NCBI RefSeq assembly: GCF_018130385.1
Contig: NZ_JAFCLU010000008.1
Span: 1 to 64,000 of the forward strand
Direction of reading: 5' to 3'
DNA length: 64,000 nucleotides
From: Bradyrhizobium sp. AUGA SZCCT0283
GTDB taxonomy: Bacteria; Pseudomonadota; Alphaproteobacteria; Rhizobiales; Xanthobacteraceae
Shown: in pieces, positions 16,071-24,001 of the stretch
Layout of the letters: the number at the start of each line of letters is the position of its first letter
How positions within the stretch are numbered: the first letter of the stretch is position 1
Notes under the pieces: model-generated
What the model saw: the letters and a program-made list of their open reading frames with translations, nothing else
Databases searched by the model: none
What the model was told of the DNA's origin: nothing
Position numbers and translations under genes: made by a program

Positions 16071-16117
16071 GACTGAAAATCGCAGTGTCGGTGGTTCGAT
16101 CCCGCCCCTGGGCACCA
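16071..16117 (+). other. tRNA-Phe 3' fragment, attachment site of the element
   Basis: These 47 bases read as the anticodon loop with GAA (GACTGAAAATCGC), variable loop, T arm (GGTGG-TTCGATC-CCGCC), acceptor 3' strand CCTGGGC and ACCA. The sequence upstream does not form the D arm or a proper 5' acceptor strand, so it is not a functional tRNA. This is what remains when an element integrates into the 3' half of a tRNA gene. Assignment to Phe rests on the anticodon and on my memory of alphaproteobacterial tRNA-Phe. Confidence 0.7.
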
Positions 16118-16136
16118 TGACTTTCTACCCACAAAA

Positions 16137-16151
16137 TGTCGGTGGTTCGAT
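16137..16151 (+). repeat. Second copy of the T-arm core
   Basis: TGTCGGTGGTTCGAT is repeated exactly from 16086-16100, 51 bases away, and is followed by TCCCGGTCTGACGCA, which does not complete a tRNA acceptor stem. It may mark a secondary or earlier integration event at the same target. Confidence 0.5.
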
Positions 16152-16246
16152 TCCCGGTCTGACGCACTATGCAGCGCCATGACGAGTCGTGATCGTGCCT
16201 CACATGGGTAGGATTCTGGGTAGCGACGAAAACCGAACTGGCGTCC

Positions 16247-16282
16247 TCACGCCGCCTCGTAGGCCGCAATCTTTTTGATCTC
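16247..16282 (-). pseudogene. 3' remnant of a higA-like antitoxin gene
   Basis: On the minus strand these bases encode EIKKIAAYEAA and a stop. The intact HigA at 19962-20258 ends QIKKIASYEAA and a stop. Nothing upstream continues the similarity, so only the last eleven codons survive. It lies just outside the attachment site and may mark an older toxin-antitoxin locus broken by insertion or deletion. Confidence 0.6.
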
Positions 16283-16347
16283 CGATTACGGTGCCAGTGC
16301 ACTCAATTATGATGCTCGCTGCGGGAAGGAACGCCCGCATCCGTGCG

Positions 16348-16608
16348 CTACTTGCACTCGTCAATCGGGTAATGTTGGCCGCCGCCGGGACCCCGGCCCA
16401 CGCCGACGAAAACCTTCGTGCCGCCCTTGCATCGGCTGATGCAGGCTGGCACTTCGGCGTTGCATGCGGCGATGTAGCTGGCCGCCTCGTTGCCCTGCCC
16501 GCGTGCCCACGCCTGGCAAGCCTGTCCCTGCTTGGTGCAAGAAACCGCGAACGAGCTGGACGTGGCGGCAACGGTCATGAACGCCGCCAGAATCAACGTT
16601 TTCTTCAC
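16348..16608 (-). CDS. Small secreted cysteine-containing protein
   Basis: An 86-residue protein with a clear signal peptide (MKKTLILAAFMTVAATSSSFA) and a mature part of about 65 residues with six cysteines (SCTKQGQACQAW, AACNAEVPACISRCK, DECK). It starts at GTG with AGGGGGA eight bases upstream. The cysteine spacing suggests three disulfides in the periplasm. Family unknown; similar short secreted proteins are common in Bradyrhizobium. Confidence 0.75.
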   Translation of the reverse strand: MKKTLILAAFMTVAATSSSFAVSCTKQGQACQAWARGQGNEAASYIAACNAEVPACISRCKGGTKVFVGVGRGPGGGQHYPIDECK

Positions 16609-17190
16609 AGCTTGATCCCCCTTGATTGGTCGTCACATCCGTTGAGCTGCCGCAACGTTCGACAGAGTGCGACCAACGCAACAGCAATCAAAAATCCAAA
16701 TCTCACCCTCCAATAGGGTCCCTGGAACTATATGGGGGACATGCGGAAAGCAATGGCACGGCCTTACCTTAGAATCTGACTCAGCGGCCTGTCGCCCACC
16801 CGTGTGCAGAAGCTAGCCGCGCCTCGCTCTCGAACATGCGAGGCCAATCTTCAGCGGCTTTACAGGTTCATCCACCTCTTTCATCGGCTGTGTCGTTTTG
16901 TCGGCCCCGCCCAAACGTGTTGGTCGGCAATATGCAGATCAGCCAAGGCGCAGGATCGCAGCTATCTCCGTGATCTTACGGGGGTTTTAGACACAAACCT
17001 TAAGCCTGCGCGAAACTAAAACTTAAGGCTGCTGTCGCTACGTTCGAGGATTGCAAGATCTCGGCAGTGCCCGGCCGCGTCCATACGGACCTCGGGCGGT
17101 CAGGCGGACATAGTTGATGTCATATTTGATGGCGTTGCCATGCTCTGAGCGCGCAACTATGCGGTTCCGGCTCGCGCGGAATCGCGCGCC
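16609..17190. other. Intergenic stretch
   Basis: No gene seen. CCTTAAG and CTTAAGG (about 17000-17033) form a loose inverted repeat upstream of the GGDEF-EAL gene. Open frames here lack ribosome sites. Confidence 0.5.
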
Positions 17191-19842
17191 GTGATTCACG
17201 CCCGCAGATTGATCCGCAAAGCTGCAAAGGGAATCTTGCGAAATGCCCCGCTGCAAATCGCGCTGTTCTTTTTGCCGCTGGTGTGGATCGGCTACTTCGC
17301 GATCACGGCTTCGGAGCGGGAGGAAGCGCTGCAGCAGGCGCGGGCGCACGGAAATAGTGTCGCCGAACTGTTCGAGGAAAATACCGAGCGGATATTCGAA
17401 CGGGTAGATCAGTCACTGCTGGTCGCGCGCGCGCTTTACGCAAACGATCCGGCCGCCTTCAGCCTGAAATTCTGGGCTGAGAAAGCGCAGATGGCCAGCG
17501 GCGACGTTGTTCAGTTCGCGCTGATCGGACCGGACGGCTATTTGCTCGAAACGACGGCCGGCTACTCCGGCCCGCCGCTTTATCTCGGGGACCGGGAGCA
17601 CTTCATCAAGGCGATGGAGTTGACCGAAGATCGGCTCTATGTGGCAAAGCCGGTGCTCGGGCGGGCGTCGAACAAGTGGACCATCCAGCTCGCAAGAAAG
17701 CTGTTCGACCACGGGAAAAATCCGGCGGGCGTCATTGTGGGCTCGATCAGCGTGGACGTGATTGGCAGGTTCTACGACACCGCAAAGCTCGGTAGCGGAG
17801 GAACCCTTGTTCTCAGAAATGCCGATTACATCGTGCTCGCCGCGCGGGGAATAGACCAGCGCGCGGTGCTGGGACAGCGCAATCCCGGCCACGTTGAAGG
17901 CGAGTTACGGGATGGCGCCTATAGCCAATACTGGAATTGGAGCGCGAGCGAAGGTCGCCCGAACCGGAGCAACAGGTTGATCACCGCGCGCAGATCGCGC
18001 GCTTTTCCGCTGATCTTTACCGCCGGCATTTCGGAGCAGGAGATCTATTCGCGCGCTCAAGCCAGGCAGAAAATCTATCTCGGCGGAGCGCTTCTGCTCA
18101 CCTTCATCATCCTGGCGGCGACCGCGCTGCACTGGCGAAGACAGAAGGCTCTCGACGGCGCACAGCGCGAATTGCGCGACTCCGTAAGCAAATTCGAGGA
18201 CGCGCTGCGAAACCTGCCGCAAGGGTTGAGCATGTTCGATGGCCGCGATCGCCTGATCGCGTTCAATCGACAATGGCTCGATGCCTATGAGCTTTCGCCG
18301 GAGAACGTTCGGATCGGCATGAATTTCCGGGAGGTGTTTGCAAAGCAGGAGGCCGTGCGCGATCTCGACGCCTATCTGGCTGACCTGAAGGACCGGCTCG
18401 CCAAATCGGAACACACCTCGAACACGGTGCAGTTTCCGGACGGGCGCGTCATCTATATTTCCTATGGACGGCGCGAGAGCGGTGGCTGGGTTGCGACGCA
18501 TGAAGACATCACTGAACGCAAGGCTTCCGAGAACCGGATCGAGAGGCTGGCTCACTATGATAGCCTGACCGGCCTTGCGAATCGTAACCTGTTCAAGGGG
18601 TCTCTTGACGAAGCGCTGGACAAGTATTCGCAGGCTAATATGCCGTTCGCCGTGCTCCTGCTGGATCTCGACAGGTTCAAGTCCGTCAACGACGCTCTCG
18701 GCCACCAATGCGGCGATGCGCTTCTCAAGCAAGTCGCTCGTCGAATCAAGGCGCAGGCCAGGGACATCGATACGGCGGCCCGGATCGGCGGTGACGAGTT
18801 TGCGCTGATCGTGGCGCCGGGGCTGTCCGCGCTGCAGGACGGCGCCGCAACACTCGCCGCGCGATTGGTCCAGGCAATTGCCGAACCCTATGAAATAGAC
18901 GGCCACCCGGTCGTGATCGGATGCAGCATCGGTGTCGCCGTGGTACCCGAGCATGGCACGCGCGTCGATGAAATTCTCCGCAATGCGGATCTTGCGCTCT
19001 ACAAGTCGAAGAATGACGGCCGAAATTGTTTCAATCTCTACTCGCCAGAGCTCAAGGCCGAGGCCGACCAGCGCAACATCCTTGAAATCGAGCTTCGCGA
19101 GGCGATCTGGCGCGAAGAGATTGAGGTGTTCTATCAGCCCGTGTTCGAGCTCTCTACGGGCCGCGCGAAGTCGGTTGAGGCCCTGGCACGCTGGCGCCAC
19201 AAGACCAGAGGCTTGATCTCTCCCGCTGAATTCATTCCGGTTGCGGAAGAGGGCGGGCTGATCGTCGAGCTCGGCAATCTGGTGCTCGCCAAGGCGTGCC
19301 GCCAGGCCGTCACGCTGCCGAATGACATCAAGGTTGCGGTCAACCTGTCTGCCCTGCAATTTGCGAGCGGCAATCTTGTCGAGTCCGTGATGTTTGCGCT
19401 GGCAGACAGCGGACTTGCCGAGACACGGCTGGAGCTCGAGATCACCGAGAGCGTTTTTCTGGCTGACAGCCAGGAAAATCTCAAGACGCTCGAACGTCTG
19501 AGGAGGCTTGGCGTTTCCATTGCGCTCGACGATTTCGGCGTCGGCTATTCGTCACTGTCCTATCTGACCGCTTTTCCGTTCAACAAGGTCAAGATTGACA
19601 AGTGCTTCATCGACAGGCTCGGCCGCTCCGAGACACTTGCCGTCCTCGGATCGATCGTCCAGCTGGCAAAGACATTGAACCTCTCGGTCGTCGCCGAAGG
19701 CGTCGAGACCTACGAGCAGGTCGAAAAGATCCGCTCGCTTGGAATTGCCCTGGGCCAGGGGTATTTTTTCAGCAAGCCCGTGCCATCAGGCGAACTATTG
19801 CTGCAAACCCTTTCCGAGAGCGAACGGCAAGCCGTCGCCTAG
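17191..19842 (+). CDS. Cache-PAS-GGDEF-EAL cyclic-di-GMP enzyme
   Basis: An 883-residue membrane protein: TM helix at 21-40, periplasmic double-Cache sensor at about 45-290, second TM at about 295-315, a PAS domain at about 330-445, GGDEF at about 450-610 and EAL at about 620-875. The GGDEF motif is intact (RIGGDEFAL, around 531-539). EAL is intact too: SVEALARW near 660, then EITESVF, DDFGVGYSS, KIDKCFI and AEGVET. Both diguanylate cyclase and phosphodiesterase activities are therefore possible. It starts at GTG with a weak ribosome site. It is flanked by spacers and stands alone. The Cache domain implies control by a small extracellular ligand. Confidence 0.92.
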   Translation: MIHARRLIRKAAKGILRNAPLQIALFFLPLVWIGYFAITASEREEALQQARAHGNSVAELFEENTERIFERVDQSLLVARALYANDPAAFSLKFWAEKAQMASGDVVQFALIGPDGYLLETTAGYSGPPLYLGDREHFIKAMELTEDRLYVAKPVLGRASNKWTIQLARKLFDHGKNPAGVIVGSISVDVIGRFYDTAKLGSGGTLVLRNADYIVLAARGIDQRAVLGQRNPGHVEGELRDGAYSQYWNWSASEGRPNRSNRLITARRSRAFPLIFTAGISEQEIYSRAQARQKIYLGGALLLTFIILAATALHWRRQKALDGAQRELRDSVSKFEDALRNLPQGLSMFDGRDRLIAFNRQWLDAYELSPENVRIGMNFREVFAKQEAVRDLDAYLADLKDRLAKSEHTSNTVQFPDGRVIYISYGRRESGGWVATHEDITERKASENRIERLAHYDSLTGLANRNLFKGSLDEALDKYSQANMPFAVLLLDLDRFKSVNDALGHQCGDALLKQVARRIKAQARDIDTAARIGGDEFALIVAPGLSALQDGAATLAARLVQAIAEPYEIDGHPVVIGCSIGVAVVPEHGTRVDEILRNADLALYKSKNDGRNCFNLYSPELKAEADQRNILEIELREAIWREEIEVFYQPVFELSTGRAKSVEALARWRHKTRGLISPAEFIPVAEEGGLIVELGNLVLAKACRQAVTLPNDIKVAVNLSALQFASGNLVESVMFALADSGLAETRLELEITESVFLADSQENLKTLERLRRLGVSIALDDFGVGYSSLSYLTAFPFNKVKIDKCFIDRLGRSETLAVLGSIVQLAKTLNLSVVAEGVETYEQVEKIRSLGIALGQGYFFSKPVPSGELLLQTLSESERQAVA

Positions 19843-19880
19843 CAGGTCGGCGGGACCTTTTGCCCGCTCGGTTCACCGAA

Positions 19881-19963
19881 GCAAGCGTAGCCCGGATGAG
19901 CGAAGCGACACCCCGGTCTCGGTTGTGCCGATCCCCCGCATCGCTCACGCGGGCTACTTGCTC
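19881..19963. repeat. REP-like palindrome, family 1, copy A
   Basis: It starts GCAAGCGTAGCCCGGATGAG and ends with the reverse-complement-like GCGGGCTACTTGC, forming an imperfect long hairpin. It lies between the GGDEF-EAL gene and higA, touching the higA stop codon. Related copies are at 20355, 21039, 38708 and 55971. Confidence 0.75.
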
Positions 19964-20258
19964 ATGCTGCCTCGTATGAAGCGATCTTCTTGATCTGCGG
20001 CGCGAGCATGTCGTCGGCGGTTTCGAGATCGTGGCGCGCCTGAATGTTCATCCAGAACGCAGCGCCGGTCCTGAAGAACTTGCCGAGCCGCAGCGCGGTG
20101 TCGGCCGTAACGGGCTTTTCTTCGCGCGCGATGCGTTCGATCCAGGTGCGCGGCACGTGCAGCGCGGCCGCGACGGCGCAGCGTGTCAGCTTGAGTGGAA
20201 CGAGAAATTCTTCCCGCAGGATTTCGCCGGGATGAATCGGCGGAAGTTTCTTGGCCAT
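19962..20258 (-). CDS. higA: HigA-family antitoxin (orphaned)
   Basis: A 98-residue XRE-type regulator with the hallmark PIHPGEILREEFL N-terminus and helix-turn-helix LTRCAVAAALHVPRTWIERIAREEKPVT. HigA binds HigB toxin and represses the higBA operon. The toxin gene normally lies directly upstream; here only its last 28 codons remain (20269-20353), so the antitoxin is left alone. The start at 20258 matches the family; the open frame upstream runs through the higB remnant and a repeat. Confidence 0.9.
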   Translation of the reverse strand: MAKKLPPIHPGEILREEFLVPLKLTRCAVAAALHVPRTWIERIAREEKPVTADTALRLGKFFRTGAAFWMNIQARHDLETADDMLAPQIKKIASYEAA

Positions 20259-20268
20259 GTGCAAGCTC

Positions 20269-20353
20269 CTAGTGATAGTCGATGATCTCCACGTCTTCAG
20301 GACCCGCATTGGTCCATCTGAACACGATCCGCGACTGATCGTTGATGCGGATT
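20269..20353 (-). pseudogene. Truncated higB toxin gene
   Basis: The minus strand encodes IRINDQSRIVFRWTNAGPED and then VEIIDYH with a stop, the conserved C-terminus of HigB/RelE-type mRNA interferases. Upstream the frame runs straight into a REP-like palindrome (20355-20440), and no other part of the toxin is present. The missing N-terminus removes most of the fold, so it should be inactive. The stop lies ten bases before the higA start, the normal higBA spacing. Confidence 0.8.
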
Positions 20354-20354
20354 G

Positions 20355-20440
20355 AGCAAGCGTAGCCCGGATAAGCGAGCGATAGGTTTTGGTTGTGCCG
20401 ATCCCCGCATATCGCCCCGCTCGTATAGGTGACTTGCTGA
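20355..20440. repeat. REP-like palindrome, family 1, copy B
   Basis: It starts GCAAGCGTAGCCCGGATAAG, then GGTTGTGCCGATCCCCGCAT as in copy A, and ends GTGACTTGC. It abuts the breakpoint of the higB remnant exactly, which suggests that it inserted into, or recombined at, the toxin gene. Confidence 0.75.
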
Positions 20441-20445
20441 AGCGT

Positions 20446-20697
20446 TTATCGTCGCCGACGTAGCTTGGGTTTTGGAGGGGCTGTTCCGGTAATGGCCCGA
20501 TACCACGCGGCGTCTGATTGCGCGAGCGCTCTGGCCGCGGCGAGATCCGATTGCGCACGATAGAACTGAGTTAGGCCGAGGTAGCAGTCGGTCCGTGCCG
20601 GTCCGCGGGGTATCGCCTCGCAATTCGGTTGCGCGTCCGCAACGGCAGGCGAGGCCACCAGCAGTACTGCGACGAGACTTGCGGTCCAGGGTCTCAT
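20446..20697 (-). CDS. Small secreted protein of unknown function
   Basis: An 83-residue protein with a signal peptide (PWTASLVAVLLVASPAVADA), two cysteines (NCEAIP and DCYLGL) and a basic tail (KPKLRRRR). The motif ARTDCYLGLTQFYRAQSDLAAARA is helical. No family recognised. The codon bias is good, and the gene sits next to another small secreted protein on the same strand. Confidence 0.65.
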   Translation of the reverse strand: MRPWTASLVAVLLVASPAVADAQPNCEAIPRGPARTDCYLGLTQFYRAQSDLAAARALAQSDAAWYRAITGTAPPKPKLRRRR

Positions 20698-20736
20698 ACT
20701 GCCTCCAAGCGCGCCCGCACGGGCAAGCCATCGGAT

Positions 20737-20973
20737 TCAGTAATAACTATACCGGCGCATGTTCGCGTTGATCATGCATTTGATCACTTGGCGGTCGCAG
20801 CGCCAACATTTGTTCTGGCGTCCCCAGTCGCTTATCCCTGCTGCCCTGTCGGTACACCTGCCCAAGCAATTCGCGGCTCTGTCTTCACATCGCCAATGCT
20901 GTGCTTCGGAAGGTGAGTTGAGGAGCACCCCGGTGCCTATGAGCGCAATCGCGAAAAAAAGGTGCCGTGTCAT
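20737..20973 (-). CDS. Small secreted cysteine-rich protein
   Basis: A 78-residue protein: signal peptide (LFFAIALIGTGVLLNSPSEA), then a mature part with six cysteines (RCEDRAANCLGRC, KCWRCDRQVIKC) and a tyrosine-ended tail. GGAGG lies upstream of the ATG. The disulfide pattern suggests a small periplasmic or extracellular fold. Function unknown. Confidence 0.68.
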   Translation of the reverse strand: MTRHLFFAIALIGTGVLLNSPSEAQHWRCEDRAANCLGRCTDRAAGISDWGRQNKCWRCDRQVIKCMINANMRRYSYY

Positions 20974-21038
20974 GATCGGACCTCCTGAGAAAGGCGCGGG
21001 CCATTCTAAATCCTAACCTCTCGACAGGGCTAAATCCA

Positions 21039-21143
21039 GCAAGTGCAGCCCGGATGAGCAGGCGTAGCCCGGATGAGGGAGGCGATATCCGGGCGTTGGT
21101 TGCCCATCCCGGATATCGCCTGGCTCATGCGAGCTACTTGCTG
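21039..21143. repeat. REP-like palindrome, family 1, copy C
   Basis: This copy has the start unit twice (GCAGCCCGGATGAG and GTAGCCCGGATGAG) before GATATCCGGGCGTTGGTTGC, and ends CGAGCTACTTGC. It is therefore a compound of two units. Confidence 0.7.
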
Positions 21144-21229
21144 CCGGCTGATTTGCCTCAAACGCAAGCGCAAATTGCCGCTTGGGGCATGCGACCAATT
21201 GGCACGCAGGGCAAATCAACGCCATAACT

Positions 21230-21600
21230 CCGCGCATCTCATCCACCCAAGGGGCGTTGGCCACGTCACGAACGCGCGGTGAGATGCGGTGGACGCGAAG
21301 GGCGCTGGCTGACGTTAAGCGCCTGACGCGGACGGCGAAGTCGTGTGGTTCGGGCGCCGCGGTGCTGGCGTTAAGTTTCACGGTGGCGCATCGATCCTGT
21401 CGGATCGAGCGCGATCTCGTGGAGCGACGGAGGCAAGAAAGCCGTTCTCCGGGAAGAGCACGAAGTAAGCCGTAACCCATCGCGCAGGGAAAGCCGGGAT
21501 GCCTCCGCTGCCCTGTATGCTCGTGTGCGCGTTCTCTGCGCAAATTGCACACGAGACCGCGGGTGCAGCGTGCACCCGGCTTTCCCTGCGCCCTTGATTT
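21230..21600. repeat. Dispersed bradyrhizobial repeat with nested hairpin
   Basis: The run from about 21230 (GGGGCGTTGGCCACG) to GTAAGCCGTAACCCATCGCG resembles a sequence I recall as abundant in Bradyrhizobium intergenic DNA. At its end, GCGCAGGGAAAGCCGGG (21482-21498) pairs perfectly with 21575-21591. Inside that, CTCGTGTGC (21520-21528) pairs with GCACACGAG (21547-21555). The nested stems would give a long cruciform or RNA hairpin. The hairpin is seen directly; the abundance claim is from memory. Confidence 0.65.
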
Positions 21601-21736
21601 TCGTGAAGGGCGGAAGTTACGCAAAGCTCGGGCGCTTTTCAGCCGCGAGAACGCGGACGCATACCTTCTCGCTGTTTGACAGTTGAATCCGAGCAATGAC
21701 CCATGACGACGGGCGAAGGTGACGTGGATGGGCTCC

Positions 21737-22321
21737 TCACGTCAGCCCGAGCGATCGAGCACCGATGACCGTCGCCATGACGACGAGCACAATCGCACTG
21801 AGCCTGTACATCAGTTCGGGATGCCCAAGGCCGCGCAAGCCGCGCCCGAGTGTGGCGCCCAAGGTGAGCCACGCTGCGCCGACGGCAACGATCTGAACAG
21901 CCATCATGGCGATCCAGGGCGCCAGCTCGACAAAGCCGATCGCGGGCGGCAAGAGCAGGAACGCAAAAACGGCCGCCTTGGGGTTGAGCAATGTGGTAAC
22001 CAGGACTGCCCGAAACGTGACGGGCATGGCGCCCTTAAGCTCACGCATGCGATAGCGCCAGAGCAGGCACGCCAGATAGAGCACATAGATGGTGATGGCA
22101 GCACGAAGGACGGCGCCTGCCATCGGGATGCCGATCACGAGCGGACCCAGGACAAGCCGTTGCGCGACAACGGCCGTCAGGTAGCCGCACAGCTCCGCCG
22201 CCAGCAGATGCAGCGAGCGGGAGACGCCAGCACCGGCTCCCGATGTAGCCAGCAGGGTGTTGGTCGGCCCGGGTATCGCCAGCAGCGAAAAGGTGGCGAG
22301 AATGAACGGAAGGAACTCCAT
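21737..22321 (-). CDS. LysE/RhtB-family amino-acid exporter
   Basis: A 194-residue membrane protein with five or six helices and the family start (FILATFSLLAIPGPTNTLLATSGA), including the conserved PGPTN. The NPKAAVFAFLLLPPAIGF segment in the middle is also typical (LNPKA). Such proteins export amino acids or related compounds from the cytoplasm by proton antiport. The substrate is unknown. It stands alone on the minus strand. Confidence 0.85.
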   Translation of the reverse strand: MEFLPFILATFSLLAIPGPTNTLLATSGAGAGVSRSLHLLAAELCGYLTAVVAQRLVLGPLVIGIPMAGAVLRAAITIYVLYLACLLWRYRMRELKGAMPVTFRAVLVTTLLNPKAAVFAFLLLPPAIGFVELAPWIAMMAVQIVAVGAAWLTLGATLGRGLRGLGHPELMYRLSAIVLVVMATVIGARSLGLT

Positions 22322-22545
22322 TTGATCATTCTAGGTGACCAAAGGCCCTCACGTTTTGATCTCGATCATCATTCGCTTAGAGACCTGCGCCCGTCGGTGT
22401 GGATTTCGGTTTGAGGCTGCAGGCCAATCGCGGCGGTAAGCAGGTGAGCCAGTTCAGTTGCCTGAAGCACGCCACGTGTATGCGCACGACCGCGCGTGCT
22501 GAGGCGTCGCAAAGCGGCTGATTTCGCCCGATGCGAGCGGCGGAC

Positions 22546-22836
22546 CTAAAATCCGAACAGACTGAAAATCGCCCCGAAGATCGCCGCGATGACGGCCAGC
22601 GCGCCAAAGATGACGGTAGCCACCGCATCGAGCAGCATATCGATCAGATCCGACACGGAGCTCGCCGCAACGATCACGACGCAGCAACCGGATCCGATCA
22701 ATAGCGACGTGACCATGCTGAACATCATGATCCACAGCACGGCAAACACCAGCCCGCTCAGAATCACCGCCACGGCGATGCGGCGGGCAGGGCTAAAGTT
22801 CGGTGCCGTCCGGACGGCTGGCTCTGGCGAATTCAT
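22546..22836 (-). CDS. Small membrane protein
   Basis: A 96-residue protein with a polar N-terminus (NSPEPAVRTAPNFSPARR) and two hydrophobic stretches: IAVAVILSGLVFAVLWIMMF plus the following SMVTSLLIGSGCCVVIVAAS, and LLDAVATVIFGALAVIAAIFGAIF. No known family. The start at 22836 was preferred because the extra residues before it are unlike a membrane-protein start; neither candidate has a strong ribosome site. Confidence 0.6.
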   Translation of the reverse strand: MNSPEPAVRTAPNFSPARRIAVAVILSGLVFAVLWIMMFSMVTSLLIGSGCCVVIVAASSVSDLIDMLLDAVATVIFGALAVIAAIFGAIFSLFGF

Positions 22837-23094
22837 GGCGGGCAGTCCCTGATGCGATGACGCGAATTTTGTCGTCACCGGGCAGGAAAGGGTTCAACCG
22901 AATCCCCGAGCGGCCGTGATCCGGAGCCAGTTCATCCCAACAGCGTAGACCATTTCGTGCAGAGCAGAAGACGGCAGAAAGGCGGTCTCCCTGTCAGGAA
23001 CGATCAGGCCGCACGGATCGCAGTGGTGTATGCTCACGTGCGCACTTGCCGGCAATCACGCATCTGGTTCCGGGCCATGGCCAGGAGGTGTTCG

Positions 23095-23283
23095 ATGACG
23101 GAATGGTATTTTGTCTGGGTCGAAGGCCTGCGCGGGCCCATGCCGCAGAAGTGGTCATCGGACGGGCTTTGGGGGCAGGTCGGCCGTCAGGACGTCATTG
23201 TCCGTTTCGCGCTCAGCGATGCGGAAGCGCATCTGCCGCTCGATGAATTGGCGAGGCGGCATCCGATTCCCGACGGGCGATAG
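23095..23283 (+). CDS. Small conserved hypothetical protein
   Basis: A 62-residue soluble protein (MTEWYFVWVEGLRGPMPQKW...) with four tryptophans. The ATG follows AGGAGGTGTTCG, an excellent ribosome site, which decides this start over longer frames. The pattern W-Y-F-V-W-V-E-G-L-x-G-P is reminiscent of small GYF-like domains, but I cannot place it. Confidence 0.62.
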   Translation: MTEWYFVWVEGLRGPMPQKWSSDGLWGQVGRQDVIVRFALSDAEAHLPLDELARRHPIPDGR

Positions 23284-23608
23284 CAGGCTGCGCCGTTAAC
23301 GAGCGCGTTCCGCAGGGTTCCGCGCGGCGGCCGCAGGAATTCGAACATGGCTTTCTGCGGAACATTGCCAATTTAATTTCGTTGCCGGGTTGAACGGGCG
23401 CAAAGAGGCACCACTGTCCCGTGTTCAATTCGCGATGCGTGCGGATTGAAGGAGAACTTGCGAACCAGCGCGCTGTGCTGGTGGGGAGACGAGCGATCAG
23501 GATCCGACACCCTTGACGCCTTTCGTATCCTCCGCAGGAAGCAGCCGCGTGCGGCCTTAGCCGCCCACGCGGTCTCAACCAACCAGGAACCCAGGTAAGG
23601 AGTCGTGC
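23284..23608. other. Intergenic stretch
   Basis: No gene or repeat recognised. Long open frames here are antisense or lack starts. The AAGGAG of the next gene lies at its right end. Confidence 0.5.
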
Positions 23609-23899
23609 ATGAAATTGAACTCGGCACAGGTGGAACGCGCTCTGATGCAATTCGAAGCCCAGGCGCTTCCCGACGATCATCCGGTGGTTCCGCAACTGGC
23701 CAGCATGTTTGGCGATCACACGTTCTTCATCGACAGCGGCGGGCTCAATGTCCTGGAACCGGCCGAGGCCTCCGAGCAGGAAGCGCCGGTCGGCATGATC
23801 GTAAACCTCGCCTATTGGAGCGATGAGACGCTGACGAAACTGTCGCCGCACGAGCCCGAGCCCACCGGCGTTATCGTCAGCCTCGAATCCAGACACTGA
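23609..23899 (+). CDS. Conserved hypothetical protein
   Basis: A 96-residue acidic soluble protein (KLNSAQVERALMQFEAQALPDDHPVVPQLASMFGDHTFFID) with a good AAGGAG before the ATG. The middle segment (DHTFFIDSGGLNVLEP) and the run NLAYWSDE suggest a small alpha/beta fold. I do not know its function. It is transcribed alone. Confidence 0.72.
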   Translation: MKLNSAQVERALMQFEAQALPDDHPVVPQLASMFGDHTFFIDSGGLNVLEPAEASEQEAPVGMIVNLAYWSDETLTKLSPHEPEPTGVIVSLESRH

Positions 23900-24001
23900 C
23901 GTTCAAGGCCGCGAGAGCGATCATTTTCGCGGCGGGTCTGGTCACGATGGTTCAGGCCGGGCCCGCTGCGATCTGTGAAGTGCGCCTACGGTGCGGTGGC
24001 G

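Larger units (their letters stand above)
7558..16117. mobile_element. Integrative element in tRNA-Phe (satellite- or IME-like); left end not resolved
   Basis: The right boundary is the 47-nt tRNA-Phe 3' fragment at 16071-16117, faced by a tyrosine integrase. Gene order on the minus strand is integrase, unknown 259-residue protein, AlpA-like regulator, PrimPol-helicase, then a palindrome array and two unknown genes; a plus-strand two-gene cassette lies at the left. P4-like satellites and small integrative elements have the same integrase/AlpA/primase-helicase logic. I found no second copy of the tRNA fragment in the window, so the true left end may lie further left or be lost. No capsid, tail or conjugation gene is present. 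Confidence 0.5.
20974..21736. other. Repeat-filled intergenic stretch
   Basis: About 760 bases without a supported gene. It holds REP-like copy C (21039-21143) and a longer dispersed element (about 21230-21600) that ends in a nested hairpin. The open frames across it are the spurious frames this repeat usually gives. Confidence 0.6.

Noticed and set aside
16039..16117. A complete tRNA-Phe gene
   Set aside because: The 5' acceptor strand would have a mismatch and no D arm can be formed from the upstream bases; only the 3' 47 bases fit.
17905..19359. A 484-codon open frame antisense to the GGDEF-EAL gene
   Set aside because: It arises from GC-rich codon bias on the opposite strand. The sense frame has full domain motifs; the antisense one has none and no ribosome site.
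21182..21475. A 97-codon frame in the repeat-filled gap
   Set aside because: It lies within the dispersed repeat and looks like the spurious frame that repeat commonly produces.
23213..23896. A 227-codon minus-strand frame across the gap and the 96-residue gene
   Set aside because: It is antisense to a gene with a good ribosome site and has no recognisable motif.
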